Assembly: GCA_902492005.1 (NCBI GenBank)
Contig: CABUJV010000016.1
Location: 1 to 43,719, forward strand
Direction: 5' to 3'
DNA length: 43,719 bases
Source of the DNA: an uncultured Eubacteriales bacterium
GTDB lineage: Bacteria > Bacillota > Clostridia > Oscillospirales > Oscillospiraceae
How positions within the stretch are numbered: the first letter of the stretch is position 1; every line of letters begins with the position of its first letter. The position numbers and the translations under genes are program-made. Below are positions 31,663 through 43,155 of this stretch, one piece after another. Below the pieces are notes generated by a model that was not told the DNA's origin, did no database searches, and worked only from the letters and a program-made list of their open reading frames with translations.

Positions 31663-32784
31663 TTACAGCAGACTCTCCTCGCTCTTCGGGTCGAAGAGAT
31701 GGACCAGGTCCTCCCGGAAGGTGAAATAGATGGGGGTTCCATAGCCCAGACCGCCCCGGAGCTCCTCAGACAGCTCGGTGGTGGGGATCCGCAGGACCAC
31801 GTCCTTGCTGTCCTGGGTGGTGACGTGGAGGTGGATCTCGCTGCCCATCATCTCGGACACGTCCACCTTGGCGGCCACGGTGTGCTCCCCGGGCGTCAGG
31901 GCAAAGGCGATGTGCTCCGGACGGATGCCCAGGATCACGTCCCGGTCGCCGCACCCCTTCTCCGCCAGCTTCTGCTGGATTCGGTCCGACAGCGGCATCA
32001 CCGCCCCGGCCACAGCTGCCTGATAGCCCGCGCCGGTCTTTTGAAGCCGGGCGTCGAAAAAGTTCATCTGGGGAGAGCCGATAAAGCCCGCCACAAAGAC
32101 GTTGGCCGGGTGCTCAAATACCTCCTGGGGCGTGCCGATCTGCATGATGTAGCCGTCCTTCATGATGACGATGCGGTCCCCCAGCGTCATGGCCTCGGTC
32201 TGGTCGTGGGTCACGTAGAGAAAGGTGGTATCGATACGCTGGCGGAGCTTGATGATCTCGGCCCGCATCTGGTTGCGCAGCTTGGCGTCCAGATTGGACA
32301 GGGGCTCATCCATGAGGAACACCTGGGGATTGCGGACAATGGCACGGCCGATAGCCACCCGCTGCCGCTGGCCGCCGGACAGGGCCTTGGGCTTGCGGTC
32401 CAGATAACTGGTGATGTCCAGGATCTCGGCGGCCTCCCGGACCTTTTTGTCGATCTCCTCCTTGGGCAGCTTGCGCAGCTTCAGGGCGAAGGCCATGTTT
32501 TCGTACACGGTCATGTGGGGATACAGGGCGTAGCTCTGGAAGACCATGGCGATGTCCCGGTCCTTGGGCTCCACGTCGTTCATCCGCTTTTCACCGATGA
32601 ACAGGTCTCCCCCGCTGATCTCCTCCAGGCCGGCCACCATCCGCAGAGTGGTGGATTTGCCGCACCCCGAGGGGCCCACCAGCACGATGAATTCCTTGTC
32701 CGCGATCTCCAGATTGAAGTCGTGAACCGCCGTCACCTTGTTGTCGTAGATCTTTTTTACGTTCTTCAGGGTCACAGTTGCCAT
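31663..32784 (-). CDS. Sugar ABC transporter ATPase, MsmK/UgpC/MalK type
   Basis: 373 residues from the ATG at 32784 (MATVTLKNVKKIYDN, the usual start); the frame is open 29 codons further upstream but through leader hairpins. Walker A GPSGCGKST, Q-loop FQSYALYPHMTVYENMAFALK, signature ALSGGQRQRVAIGRAI, Walker B VFLMDEPLSNLD, switch His in YVTHDQTEA. The C-terminal regulatory TOBE part (about 240-373) includes GIRPEHI. Such multitask ATPases serve several carbohydrate importers; no permease is nearby, which suits that role. The ribosome site is weak (CCCAGG). Confidence 0.93.
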   Translation of the reverse strand: MATVTLKNVKKIYDNKVTAVHDFNLEIADKEFIVLVGPSGCGKSTTLRMVAGLEEISGGDLFIGEKRMNDVEPKDRDIAMVFQSYALYPHMTVYENMAFALKLRKLPKEEIDKKVREAAEILDITSYLDRKPKALSGGQRQRVAIGRAIVRNPQVFLMDEPLSNLDAKLRNQMRAEIIKLRQRIDTTFLYVTHDQTEAMTLGDRIVIMKDGYIMQIGTPQEVFEHPANVFVAGFIGSPQMNFFDARLQKTGAGYQAAVAGAVMPLSDRIQQKLAEKGCGDRDVILGIRPEHIAFALTPGEHTVAAKVDVSEMMGSEIHLHVTTQDSKDVVLRIPTTELSEELRGGLGYGTPIYFTFREDLVHLFDPKSEESLL

Positions 32785-32992
32785 GTACCTGGGCCGTAAG
32801 GGCAATGCCTCCGCAAAGTCCCCCTCGCCCATGGAGAGCGAACCTCCATGGACGTTACGGCAGGTCTCCACACTGCCGCACCGCCGGCCCGGCGGAGCTG
32901 GTCTCCTCCTTTTTTACGGCTCCCGCAGCGCTATAAGGTAGGAGTAGCGGAGCGGAGCCTATTTCATCGGCCGGCGCAGCCGGCCCTGAATG
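32785..32992 (-). promoter_or_regulatory. Long structured leader of the sugar ATPase gene
   Basis: About 205 nt. Minus strand hairpins in order: a 7-bp GC stem at 32985-32969 near the transcript start; GGCTCC...GGAGCC, around a GC-rich interior, at about 32960-32915; GGCAG...CTGCC at about 32878-32858; and an 8-bp CCATGGAG/CTCCATGG stem at about 32850-32828. A strong AAAAAAGGAGGAG site near 32912 precedes no sensible gene. It may control translation of the ATPase, but no known riboswitch fits. Confidence 0.4.
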
Positions 32993-32993
32993 G

Positions 32994-33022
32994 ATGATAC
33001 CATATTTCAGAGGATATTTCCA
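32994..33022 (-). promoter_or_regulatory. Promoter of the sugar ATPase gene
   Basis: Minus strand TGGAAA (33022-33017), 17 nt, TATCAT (32999-32994) with a TGG extended -10. Confidence 0.5.
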
Positions 33023-33072
33023 CCGTAAACAACGTTTTTTCACTCTAAATTTTTGTCAAAAATGTCCAAATC

Positions 33073-33091
33073 GGCCTGTTCCCACCAGGCC
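33073..33091 (-). terminator. Weak terminator after nagB
   Basis: 6-bp GGCCTG/CAGGCC stem, followed on the minus strand by GATTTGGACATTTTT. Confidence 0.4.
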
Positions 33092-33096
33092 ACCGG

Positions 33097-33849
33097 TTAT
33101 CCGCATACCGTTTCCCCCGCTTCCACCAGCGTGTGAAGCGCCGCCCGATCGCCCACCAGCGTCACGTCGGGATGGAGCTGGAGGATGGAGGCGGGCACCT
33201 GGGGGGTTACCGGCCCCCGGAAGGCCCGGTACACGATTTCCGCCTTGTCCTCCCCGCTGACCGCCACCAGGATGCGCCGGGCCTGCATGATGTTCTTGAT
33301 GCCCATGGTCAGCGCCCGCCGGGGGACGTCCTCCCGGGAGGCAAAAAACCGGGCGTTGGCGTCAATGGTGGTCTGGGACAGGTCCACTACATGGGTCTCC
33401 AGCTCAAAGGCGCGGCCCGGCTCGTTAAAGCCAATATGCCCGTTGTGCCCCATACCCAGAAGCTGCAGGTCAATGCCCCCCAGCTCCTGAATGATCCGGT
33501 TGTACCGGCCGCATTCGGCCTCCGGGTCTTCTGCCAGGCCGTTGGGCACATGGGTGTTCTCCGGCCGGATGTCGACGTGGCCGAAGAAATTCGTCTGCAT
33601 GAAGCAGCGATAGCTTTGATCGTGGGTAGGGGCCAGGCCGCAGTATTCGTCCAGGTTGACCGTCCGGGTCTCGGCAAAGCTGAGGTCGCCCTTGCGGTAC
33701 CATTCGATGAGCTGCTGGTAGGCTCCGATGGGGGTGGACCCGGTGGCCAGACCCAGGACGCAAGCCGGCTTCAAAATCACATGAGCGGAGAGGATATTGG
33801 CCGCCCGGCGGCTCATCGTCCGGTAATCCTCCGACTGATAGATCCTCAT
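33097..33849 (-). CDS. nagB: Glucosamine-6-phosphate deaminase
   Basis: 250 residues from the ATG at 33849, with AAAGGAG 10 nt upstream. Converts glucosamine-6-P to fructose-6-P and ammonia, feeding amino sugars (for example from mucin or cell wall) into glycolysis. Conserved: LGLATGSTPIGAYQQL, VNLDEYCGL with the catalytic Asp, LLGMGHNGHIGFNEPG with the ring-opening His. Final residues are normal. The usual partner nagA is not adjacent. Own promoter; monocistronic. Confidence 0.97.
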   Translation of the reverse strand: MRIYQSEDYRTMSRRAANILSAHVILKPACVLGLATGSTPIGAYQQLIEWYRKGDLSFAETRTVNLDEYCGLAPTHDQSYRCFMQTNFFGHVDIRPENTHVPNGLAEDPEAECGRYNRIIQELGGIDLQLLGMGHNGHIGFNEPGRAFELETHVVDLSQTTIDANARFFASREDVPRRALTMGIKNIMQARRILVAVSGEDKAEIVYRAFRGPVTPQVPASILQLHPDVTLVGDRAALHTLVEAGETVCG

Positions 33850-33920
33850 GACAGTATGACTCCTTTGTTCACAGTATTTGACGCTCCGGCGGTGCGCTCC
33901 TTTCGCGCACTTTTTATTAG

Positions 33921-33948
33921 CATATACCATTTCCTCCATCCCCGTCAA
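33921..33948 (-). promoter_or_regulatory. Promoter of nagB
   Basis: Minus strand TTGACG (33948-33943), 16 nt, TATATG (33926-33921). The leader is about 65 nt. Confidence 0.55.
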
Positions 33949-33973
33949 CTCATCCTGCGGCGTATGTGCACAA

Positions 33974-34073
33974 GGGCCCCGGATGCGCGGTGCATCCGGG
34001 GCCCGCTTTTGTCTTACAGCAGCAGGCCGGTAAGACACTGGCCACCCTTCCGGAGACCGGAAGGATGGTTTTT
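33974..34073 (+). terminator. Two plus-strand terminator-like hairpins without a plus-strand gene
   Basis: The first has a 13-bp stem (33974-33986 with 33992-34004) followed by GCTTTTG. The second has an 8-bp core stem (34046-34053 with 34057-34064) followed by ATGGTTTTT. On the minus strand neither has a T run. No protein gene is transcribed towards them on the plus strand, so they may end a small RNA or antisense transcript starting upstream of nagB. Confidence 0.4.
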
Positions 34074-34081
34074 CTGTCCCC

Positions 34082-34126
34082 CCCAAAGCATTTAATACAA
34101 ATGGTATACTGCATTTTTCCTTTGGG
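34082..34126 (+). promoter_or_regulatory. Extended -10 element inside an inverted repeat
   Basis: CCCAAAG (34082-34088) and CTTTGGG (34120-34126) flank TGGTATACT (34102-34110), an extended -10 facing the DnaA-box region. No clear -35 is visible. It could drive a short non-coding transcript through the AT-rich segment. Confidence 0.3.
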
Positions 34127-34304
34127 TTGCTTTTCCCGCAAGCTTTCTCCGCCGCTTCCCATGGACTGGCATTTTCTGACGGACCAAATCGACGGAAAAT
34201 AGCCGATCTTTTTCGTTTTTTCCTCCTAAGTGCTCTATTTTGTTGTTCCAAATTATTCCTCAAAAGTAGACATAATTCCTTCCGTGAAGGATATTTACGC
34301 AGAG

Positions 34305-34461
34305 TTATTCACATTTTGCACAGGGTTTTCCACAGGTTCTCCGCCTTACGCCTCCAATCGGTTTTCCACTTTTCCACACTTTTATCCACAGACCTCTATC
34401 CCAAAAATTATCCGGTGCGCCGCTCCGCCATTGGTAAACATAATCATCCATCTGTGTAAAA
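34305..34461. other. Cluster of DnaA boxes (origin-like or DnaA-regulatory locus)
   Basis: Plus-strand matches to TTWTNCACA: TTATTCACA (34305-34313), TTTTGCACA (34314-34322), TTTTCCACA (34326-34334), TTTTCCACA (34370-34378) and the perfect TTATCCACA (34382-34390). TTTTCCACT (34362-34370) is one base off. TTTTACACA lies on the minus strand (34461-34453). Adjacent boxes are in tandem and same orientation, as in bacterial origins. The 200 bp to the left (34090-34300) is strongly AT-rich with no gene, which would suit an unwinding element. dnaA itself is not in the window. Confidence 0.65.
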
Positions 34462-34490
34462 AAGGAGACCGGCCTGCGCCGGTCTTCTCC
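34458..34490 (-). terminator. Terminator of the polA-tsaD operon
   Basis: Minus-strand stem GACCGGC/GCCGGTC (34484-34478 with 34473-34467), extended by a bulged GGAG/CTCC part, then TTTTTT. It begins directly at the tsaD stop. Confidence 0.88.
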
Positions 34491-35500
34491 TATCCGAGCT
34501 TGATGTCGCGGTTGGCGTAGGCGTTCAGGTCCAGCCCCGCCCGCCGGCCCGCCACGTACTCATAATAGCCCTGGCACCCGATCATCGCCCCGTTGTCCCC
34601 GCACAGGGACAGCTCGGGCAGATAGAGCCGGTCCCCCGACCGGGCGCAGGCCGCCTCCAGGTCGGCCCGGATGCGGGAGTTGGCTGCCACGCCGCCGGCT
34701 ACCGCCACCTTGCCGTAGCCCTTGGACCGGGCGGCGGCCATGACCCGGGGCACCAGCATCTCGCTGACCGCCGCCGAGAAAGAGGCCGCCAGCCCGTGCA
34801 GATCCAGCTTCTCCCCCTTCTGCCGGGCGTTGTGGATCAGGTTGATGGCGGCCGTCTTGAGCCCTGAGAAGGACATATCCAGGGGGGCTTCGCGGACACG
34901 GACCTGTGGGAAGGCGTACCATGTGTCGTCGCCCCCCTGGCTCAGCCGGTCCATGGGGGCCCCGCCGGGGTAGCCGATGCCCAGCACCCTGGCCACCTTG
35001 TCAAAGCACTCCCCCGCCGCGTCGTCCCGGGTGGCTCCCAAAACCTCCATTTCGGTATAGCCCCGTACGTCCACAAGGAGAGTAGTGCCGCCGGAGACGC
35101 ACAGGCAGACAAAGGGAGGCTCCAGGTCGGGGTGGGTGATATAGTTGGCGGCGATATGGCCCCGTACATGGTGGACGGGCACCAGGGGCACCCCCAGGCC
35201 ATAGGCCAGCGCCTTGGCGAAGTTGACCCCAACCAGCAGAGCCCCGATCAAGCCGGGGCCGTAGGTGACGGCCACAGCGTCCACGTCCCCCTTGGCGAGC
35301 CCCGCCCGCTCCAGCGCCTGGTCGGTCAGACCCGCGATGGCCTCCACGTGCTTGCGAGAGGCGATCTCCGGCACCACGCCGCCGTAGATGGTGTGCATCT
35401 CCACCTGGGAGGCGATGGCGTCAGCCAGGACGGTCCTGCCGTCCCGGACCACTGCGGCGGCAGTCTCGTCACAGGAGGATTCAAAGGCCAGGATATTCAA
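34490..35500 (-). CDS. tsaD: tRNA N6-threonylcarbamoyladenosine transferase subunit TsaD
   Basis: 336 residues from a TTG at 35500 (GAGGG upstream). Transfers the threonylcarbamoyl group to A37 of tRNAs that read ANN codons. N-terminal LAFESSCDETAAAVV, metal ligands His111 and His115 in HHVRGH, then CVSGGTTLLV, GYPGGAPMDRL and the closing CGDNGAMI with its Asp. Typical length. In many Firmicutes it follows tsaE-tsaB-rimI; here rimI is upstream (68 nt), but tsaB and tsaE are not in the window. Confidence 0.97.
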   Translation of the reverse strand: MNILAFESSCDETAAAVVRDGRTVLADAIASQVEMHTIYGGVVPEIASRKHVEAIAGLTDQALERAGLAKGDVDAVAVTYGPGLIGALLVGVNFAKALAYGLGVPLVPVHHVRGHIAANYITHPDLEPPFVCLCVSGGTTLLVDVRGYTEMEVLGATRDDAAGECFDKVARVLGIGYPGGAPMDRLSQGGDDTWYAFPQVRVREAPLDMSFSGLKTAAINLIHNARQKGEKLDLHGLAASFSAAVSEMLVPRVMAAARSKGYGKVAVAGGVAANSRIRADLEAACARSGDRLYLPELSLCGDNGAMIGCQGYYEYVAGRRAGLDLNAYANRDIKLG

Positions 35501-35568
35501 TGGAATGCCCTCTTTCTCTATGCAGTCTTGGCCCCCGGTTCCGCTTCCGTACTCTCCGGGTAAATCGG

Positions 35569-36033
35569 TTATGCCCTCTGCTCATCCAATTCCAATGTCA
35601 TGAGGATGGCGTCCTCATGGACCTCCGTATAGTAATTTTTACGCCGTCCCACCGGGCGGAAGCCCAGTTTCTCGTACAGGCCGATGGCCGCCCGGTTGCT
35701 CTCCCGGACCTCCAGGGTGAGAAAGGCCAGGTTGGCCCGGCCGAACCGGAGAAAGGCGGACAGGATGGCCTCCGCCACCCCCTGCCGCCGCCAGGCATCG
35801 GCCACCGCGATCTTCTCCAGGCATCCCTCGTCCAGCACCACGCCCAGCTCACCGTAGCCCAGAACCGTACCGTCCTCCCCCTCGGCCACCACCAGGCAGA
35901 CCGTATCGCGAAACAGTTCCTCGGCAAAGATCTGCTCCGACCAGGGCTTGGCAAAGCAGGCGCGCTCAATGGCGCAGACCTGGGGCAGGTGGGAGCGGTC
36001 CATGGGGACCAGTTTGTAATTCAAATTCTTCAC
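35569..36033 (-). CDS. rimI: N-alpha-acetyltransferase RimI-like (GNAT)
   Basis: 154 residues from a GTG at 36033, set one base after the stop of the previous GNAT gene (TGAGGTG), so translation is coupled. Acetyl-CoA loop RRQGVAEAIL and LEVRESNRAAIGLYEKLGFRPVG followed by YYTEVHEDAILMTLEL, the RimI pattern. RimI acetylates the N-terminus of ribosomal protein S18 in E. coli. Its position before tsaD supports the assignment. Confidence 0.92.
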   Translation of the reverse strand: MKNLNYKLVPMDRSHLPQVCAIERACFAKPWSEQIFAEELFRDTVCLVVAEGEDGTVLGYGELGVVLDEGCLEKIAVADAWRRQGVAEAILSAFLRFGRANLAFLTLEVRESNRAAIGLYEKLGFRPVGRRKNYYTEVHEDAILMTLELDEQRA

Positions 36034-36034
36034 C

Positions 36035-36613
36035 TCACAAAAACAGAGACGGCGGCGGAATCTCTCCCGGGGCCAGAGGCACCGCCACGTCGGTGCGGGC
36101 GGGGCCGTAGATGGCCCGGTGGACGGCCATCAGCTCCTCCAGACGCGCCGGCGGCTCTCCCAGCAGCAGCGCCTGGAGCCGCACCCCGCAGGCCGCCATC
36201 TCATAGACGGGGACAAACCCGTTTCGGACATAAAAGTCCACCCGGCGGCGGCGCAGGACCTCCTCCGGGGTGCCGCTGTCCGGGTCCGGCCACTCGGCCT
36301 CGGTGAGCACGCCGCACCGCCCCGCGCATTGTCCGGCCAGCTTTTGGAGGATGAGGCTCCCCAATCCCCCGTTCCGGCGGGAGGCCGTCACGCCCAGGTA
36401 GTCCAGCAGCACATAGCCGGGGGCGGCGGGCTCCCGCCACAGGTTGGCGTAGCCCAGCAGCGCCGCCCCGTCATACAGCCCCAGGGCCTCATACCGCCCC
36501 GCCTCCAGCAGGGCGCGGATGTCGGCCAGGGGCTTTCGCTCGTTGGGCGGGAACGCCTCGGTCAGCTCCCGGGCGTACCACTGCTCCAAATCGGTGATCG
36601 GCCGCAGTTCCAT
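36035..36613 (-). CDS. GNAT-family acetyltransferase, substrate unknown
   Basis: 192 residues. GNAT fold: substrate part LEQWYARELTEAFPPNERKP near the start, beta-strand YVLLDYLGVTASRRNGGLGSLILQKL with the acetyl-CoA loop, later FYVRNGFVPVYEMAACG. The ATG lies 3 nt after the polA stop, and AAGGAG lies across the polA end, so expression is coupled to polA. No substrate can be named. Not the same family branch as the RimI-like gene after it. Confidence 0.85.
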   Translation of the reverse strand: MELRPITDLEQWYARELTEAFPPNERKPLADIRALLEAGRYEALGLYDGAALLGYANLWREPAAPGYVLLDYLGVTASRRNGGLGSLILQKLAGQCAGRCGVLTEAEWPDPDSGTPEEVLRRRRVDFYVRNGFVPVYEMAACGVRLQALLLGEPPARLEELMAVHRAIYGPARTDVAVPLAPGEIPPPSLFL

Positions 36614-36616
36614 CTC

Positions 36617-39274
36617 CTACTCCTTTGCCTCCGCCCAGCTCTGCCCGGCGGCGGAGTCGGCGTTCAGCGGCACCGACAGGTCGGCCACTCCCTCCATCTC
36701 CTGGGTCAGCAGCATTTTGACCCGCTCCACCTCGCCGTCCGGACACTCCACGATCAGCTCATCGTGGACCTGGAGCACCAGCCGGGCCTCCAGTCCTTCC
36801 GCCCGGAGCCGCCGGTCCACCCGGATCATGGCCAGCTTCATCAGGTCGGCGGCCGTGCCCTGGATGGGCATGTTGAGGGCCACCCGCTCGCCGAAGGAGC
36901 GCAGGTTGAAGTTGGAGGACTTGAGCTCCGGCAGCCAGCGGCGGCGGCCCATCAGGGTGGAGACGAAGCCGTCGGCCTTGGCCCTTTCCACGATGTCCGT
37001 CATATACTGGCGGACGCCGCTGTACTTTTCAAAATAGCGCTGCATATACTCCTTGGCCTCGTACCGCGGCACCCCGATGTCCTGGCTGAGGGAGAAGTCG
37101 GAGATGCCGTAGACGATGCCGAAGTTCACTGCCTTGGCCCGGCGGCGCATCTCGTGGGTGACGGCCTCGGGGGGCACTCCGAACACCTGGGAGGCGGTGA
37201 CGGTGTGGATGTCCTCCCCGGTCCGGAAGGCGGCCTGCATCACCTTGTCGTCGGAGATGTGGGCCAGCAGCCGCAGCTCGATCTGGGAGTAGTCGGCATC
37301 CACCAGCTTCCAGCCCTTAGGCGCCACGAACATCTTGCGCAGCTCGGCCCCCAGCTCGGTGCGCACGGGGATGTTCTGAAGGTTGGGCTCGGTGGAGGAG
37401 AGCCGCCCGGTGGCGGTCACCGTGTTCTGGAAGGAGGTGTGGATGCGTCCGTCCTGTGCAATGACCTTGGTCAGCCCGTCCACATAGGTGGATTTGAGCT
37501 TGGCAAGCTGCCGGTAATCCAGAATGACGTCCAGGATGGGGTGCTGCCCCTTCAGCTTCTCCAGCACCTCGGCGTTGGTGGAGTAGCCCGTCTTGGTCTT
37601 TTTCACCGGGGGCAGGCCCAGCTTGTCGAAGAGGATATGGCCCAGCTGCTGGGTGGAGTTGATGTTGAACTCCTCCCCCGCCTGCTCGTAGATGGCCTTC
37701 ACATCGGCGTCGATGCGCCCATCCAGCATCTCCCCGAAGGCGGTGAGCGCCTTCCGGTCCACCAGCATCCCCGCCCGCTCCATCTCGGCCAGCACCGGGC
37801 ACAGCGGGAGCTCCACCTCGTCGTAGAGCCGGCGCATTCCCAGCTCCTCCAGCCGGGGCGCGAGGGTCTGATAGAGCAATTCGATGAGGGCGGTATGGCT
37901 CATGAGGGCGGCCATGGGGACCGCCGGGTCGGCCAGAGGCCCAAAGGCATCGGGGGCCAGGTAGTCCCTGGCCTTGGGCACCTCAAAATTGAAGTAGGTC
38001 ACCGACAGCTTTTCCAGCCCATAGCTGCCGTCGGTGGGGGCCAGAAGGTAGGCGGCCAGGGCGGTATCGAAAATGAAGCCCTGCGTGGACAGCCCCTCGG
38101 CCAGCAGCCGCTCCATCAGCGTCTTGGCGTCATGGACCACCTTTTTGATCTCCTGGGAGAAGAGGCCCCGCAGAAGGTCGTTGTAGCCCTCCAGCTTGTC
38201 CGCGAAGAAAAGGGCGGCTCTCCCCTCTCCTTCGCCTCCCCACTCCACGCAGACGGCGTCCAGGGCGGGCGTGGCCAGCACCGCCACGTGGTCCCGCTGC
38301 CGCCACAGCGCCAGCAGCTCCTCCATGCGCGCCCGGTCCGTGACAGACTCGCTTTCACAGGCGCCCACACCCGGAGGCTGTTCCTCCACGCCTCCCGCCG
38401 GTCCGGCGGACAGGCCCATCTTGTCGATGAGCTTGGAAAACTCCAGCTTCAAAAAGAGTTCGTACAGGGCGGGGCCGTTCACCGGCTTCCGGACGGCGTC
38501 CTCCGGGGCAAAGTCCAGGGGGGCGTCGCAGTGGATGGCCGCCAGGTCATAGGACATCCTGGCCTGCGCCCGGCCCTCGGCCAGTTTTTTCAGCACCGCC
38601 GGCTTGGCCTCCACCTGCTCCAGACCGGCGTAGAGGGCCTCCACGCTGCGGTAGCGCTGGATCAGGTCCATGGCGGTCTTCTCCCCGATGCCCTTCACCC
38701 CGGGGATGTTGTCGCTGGCGTCCCCCATCAGAGCCTTCAAGTCGATCATATGGATGGGCTCGAAGCCGTAGGCCTCCTGAAAGGCGGAGGGCGTCATCTC
38801 TTTGGTGGTGGTCTGCCCCATGCGGGTGGTAACCAGCTTCACCCGGGTGTGGTCGGTGATGAGCTGCAGGGAGTCCTTGTCCCCGGTGACGATCACCGTG
38901 TCCCAGCCCGCCACGGCGTCCTTCACCGAGATGGTGCCGATCAGGTCGTCGGCCTCCCACCCCTGCAGCTCGTAGCGGGGGATGTTCATGGCGTCCAGGA
39001 CCTCCTTCAGAATGGGTACCTGGGCGGCCAGCTCATCGGGCATCCCCTTGCGCTGAGCCTTATAGTCCTCATAAGCCAGATGCCGGAAGGTGGGACCCTT
39101 CCGGTCGAACGTGACGCACAGGGCGTCGGGCCCCTCCTCATCCACCAGCTTTTGCAGGATGGTGAGAAAGCCGTAGACGGCGTTGGTGGGCGTACCGTCC
39201 CGGGTGGTGAGCATCCGAATGCCATAAAAGGCCCGGTTGATGATGGAATTGCCGTCGATAACCATGAGCTTCAT
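36617..39274 (-). CDS. polA: DNA polymerase I with 5' nuclease and inactive proofreading domain
   Basis: 885 residues from the ATG at 39274 (CAGGAGG upstream). The 5' nuclease domain (about 1-290) begins MKLMVIDGNSIINRAFYG and has GWEADDLIGT and GDASDNIPGVKGIGEKTA. The middle 3'-5' exonuclease-like domain (about 320-480) lacks the DxE of active enzymes (HVAVLATPALDAVCVEW), so it should not proofread. The polymerase domain has LVDADYSQIELRLLAH (motif A), RRRAKAVNFGIVYGIS (motif B) and LQVHDELIVE (motif C). It fills gaps and removes RNA primers. First gene of polA-GNAT-rimI-tsaD, with its own promoter. Confidence 0.97.
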   Translation of the reverse strand: MKLMVIDGNSIINRAFYGIRMLTTRDGTPTNAVYGFLTILQKLVDEEGPDALCVTFDRKGPTFRHLAYEDYKAQRKGMPDELAAQVPILKEVLDAMNIPRYELQGWEADDLIGTISVKDAVAGWDTVIVTGDKDSLQLITDHTRVKLVTTRMGQTTTKEMTPSAFQEAYGFEPIHMIDLKALMGDASDNIPGVKGIGEKTAMDLIQRYRSVEALYAGLEQVEAKPAVLKKLAEGRAQARMSYDLAAIHCDAPLDFAPEDAVRKPVNGPALYELFLKLEFSKLIDKMGLSAGPAGGVEEQPPGVGACESESVTDRARMEELLALWRQRDHVAVLATPALDAVCVEWGGEGEGRAALFFADKLEGYNDLLRGLFSQEIKKVVHDAKTLMERLLAEGLSTQGFIFDTALAAYLLAPTDGSYGLEKLSVTYFNFEVPKARDYLAPDAFGPLADPAVPMAALMSHTALIELLYQTLAPRLEELGMRRLYDEVELPLCPVLAEMERAGMLVDRKALTAFGEMLDGRIDADVKAIYEQAGEEFNINSTQQLGHILFDKLGLPPVKKTKTGYSTNAEVLEKLKGQHPILDVILDYRQLAKLKSTYVDGLTKVIAQDGRIHTSFQNTVTATGRLSSTEPNLQNIPVRTELGAELRKMFVAPKGWKLVDADYSQIELRLLAHISDDKVMQAAFRTGEDIHTVTASQVFGVPPEAVTHEMRRRAKAVNFGIVYGISDFSLSQDIGVPRYEAKEYMQRYFEKYSGVRQYMTDIVERAKADGFVSTLMGRRRWLPELKSSNFNLRSFGERVALNMPIQGTAADLMKLAMIRVDRRLRAEGLEARLVLQVHDELIVECPDGEVERVKMLLTQEMEGVADLSVPLNADSAAGQSWAEAKE

Positions 39275-39329
39275 GGGGAGGCCTCCTGCCGCCGGGCCTT
39301 TGCGGCCCGGATATAAAATCACAAAATAT

Positions 39330-39358
39330 AGTATAACAGTTTTCCCCAATCGGGGCAA
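39330..39358 (-). promoter_or_regulatory. Sigma-A promoter of the polA-tsaD operon
   Basis: Minus strand TTGCCC (39358-39353), 17 nt, TATACT (39335-39330). Confidence 0.7.
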
Positions 39359-39376
39359 GGGAAAACCGGGCTGCTC

Positions 39377-39416
39377 AAGAAACACCGCCCCGCAAGCTTG
39401 CGGAGCGGTGTTTCTT
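39377..39416 (-). terminator. Terminator after rpoC
   Basis: Long inverted repeat, 20-bp arms with one mismatch (39377-39396 and 39397-39416), 16 nt after the rpoC stop. It lies between rpoC and the polA promoter. The T tract is poor but the stem ends in TTTCTT. Confidence 0.8.
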
Positions 39417-39431
39417 ACCATGCAGGGGGAC

Positions 39432-43133
<3,702 letters not shown>

Positions 43134-43155
43134 ATTCTAAAGCGTCCTCCCTCTC

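Noticed and set aside
34085..34461. Calling the DnaA-box cluster the chromosomal oriC outright
   Set aside because: dnaA is absent, and the large essential genes to its right would be transcribed against replication forks leaving this site.
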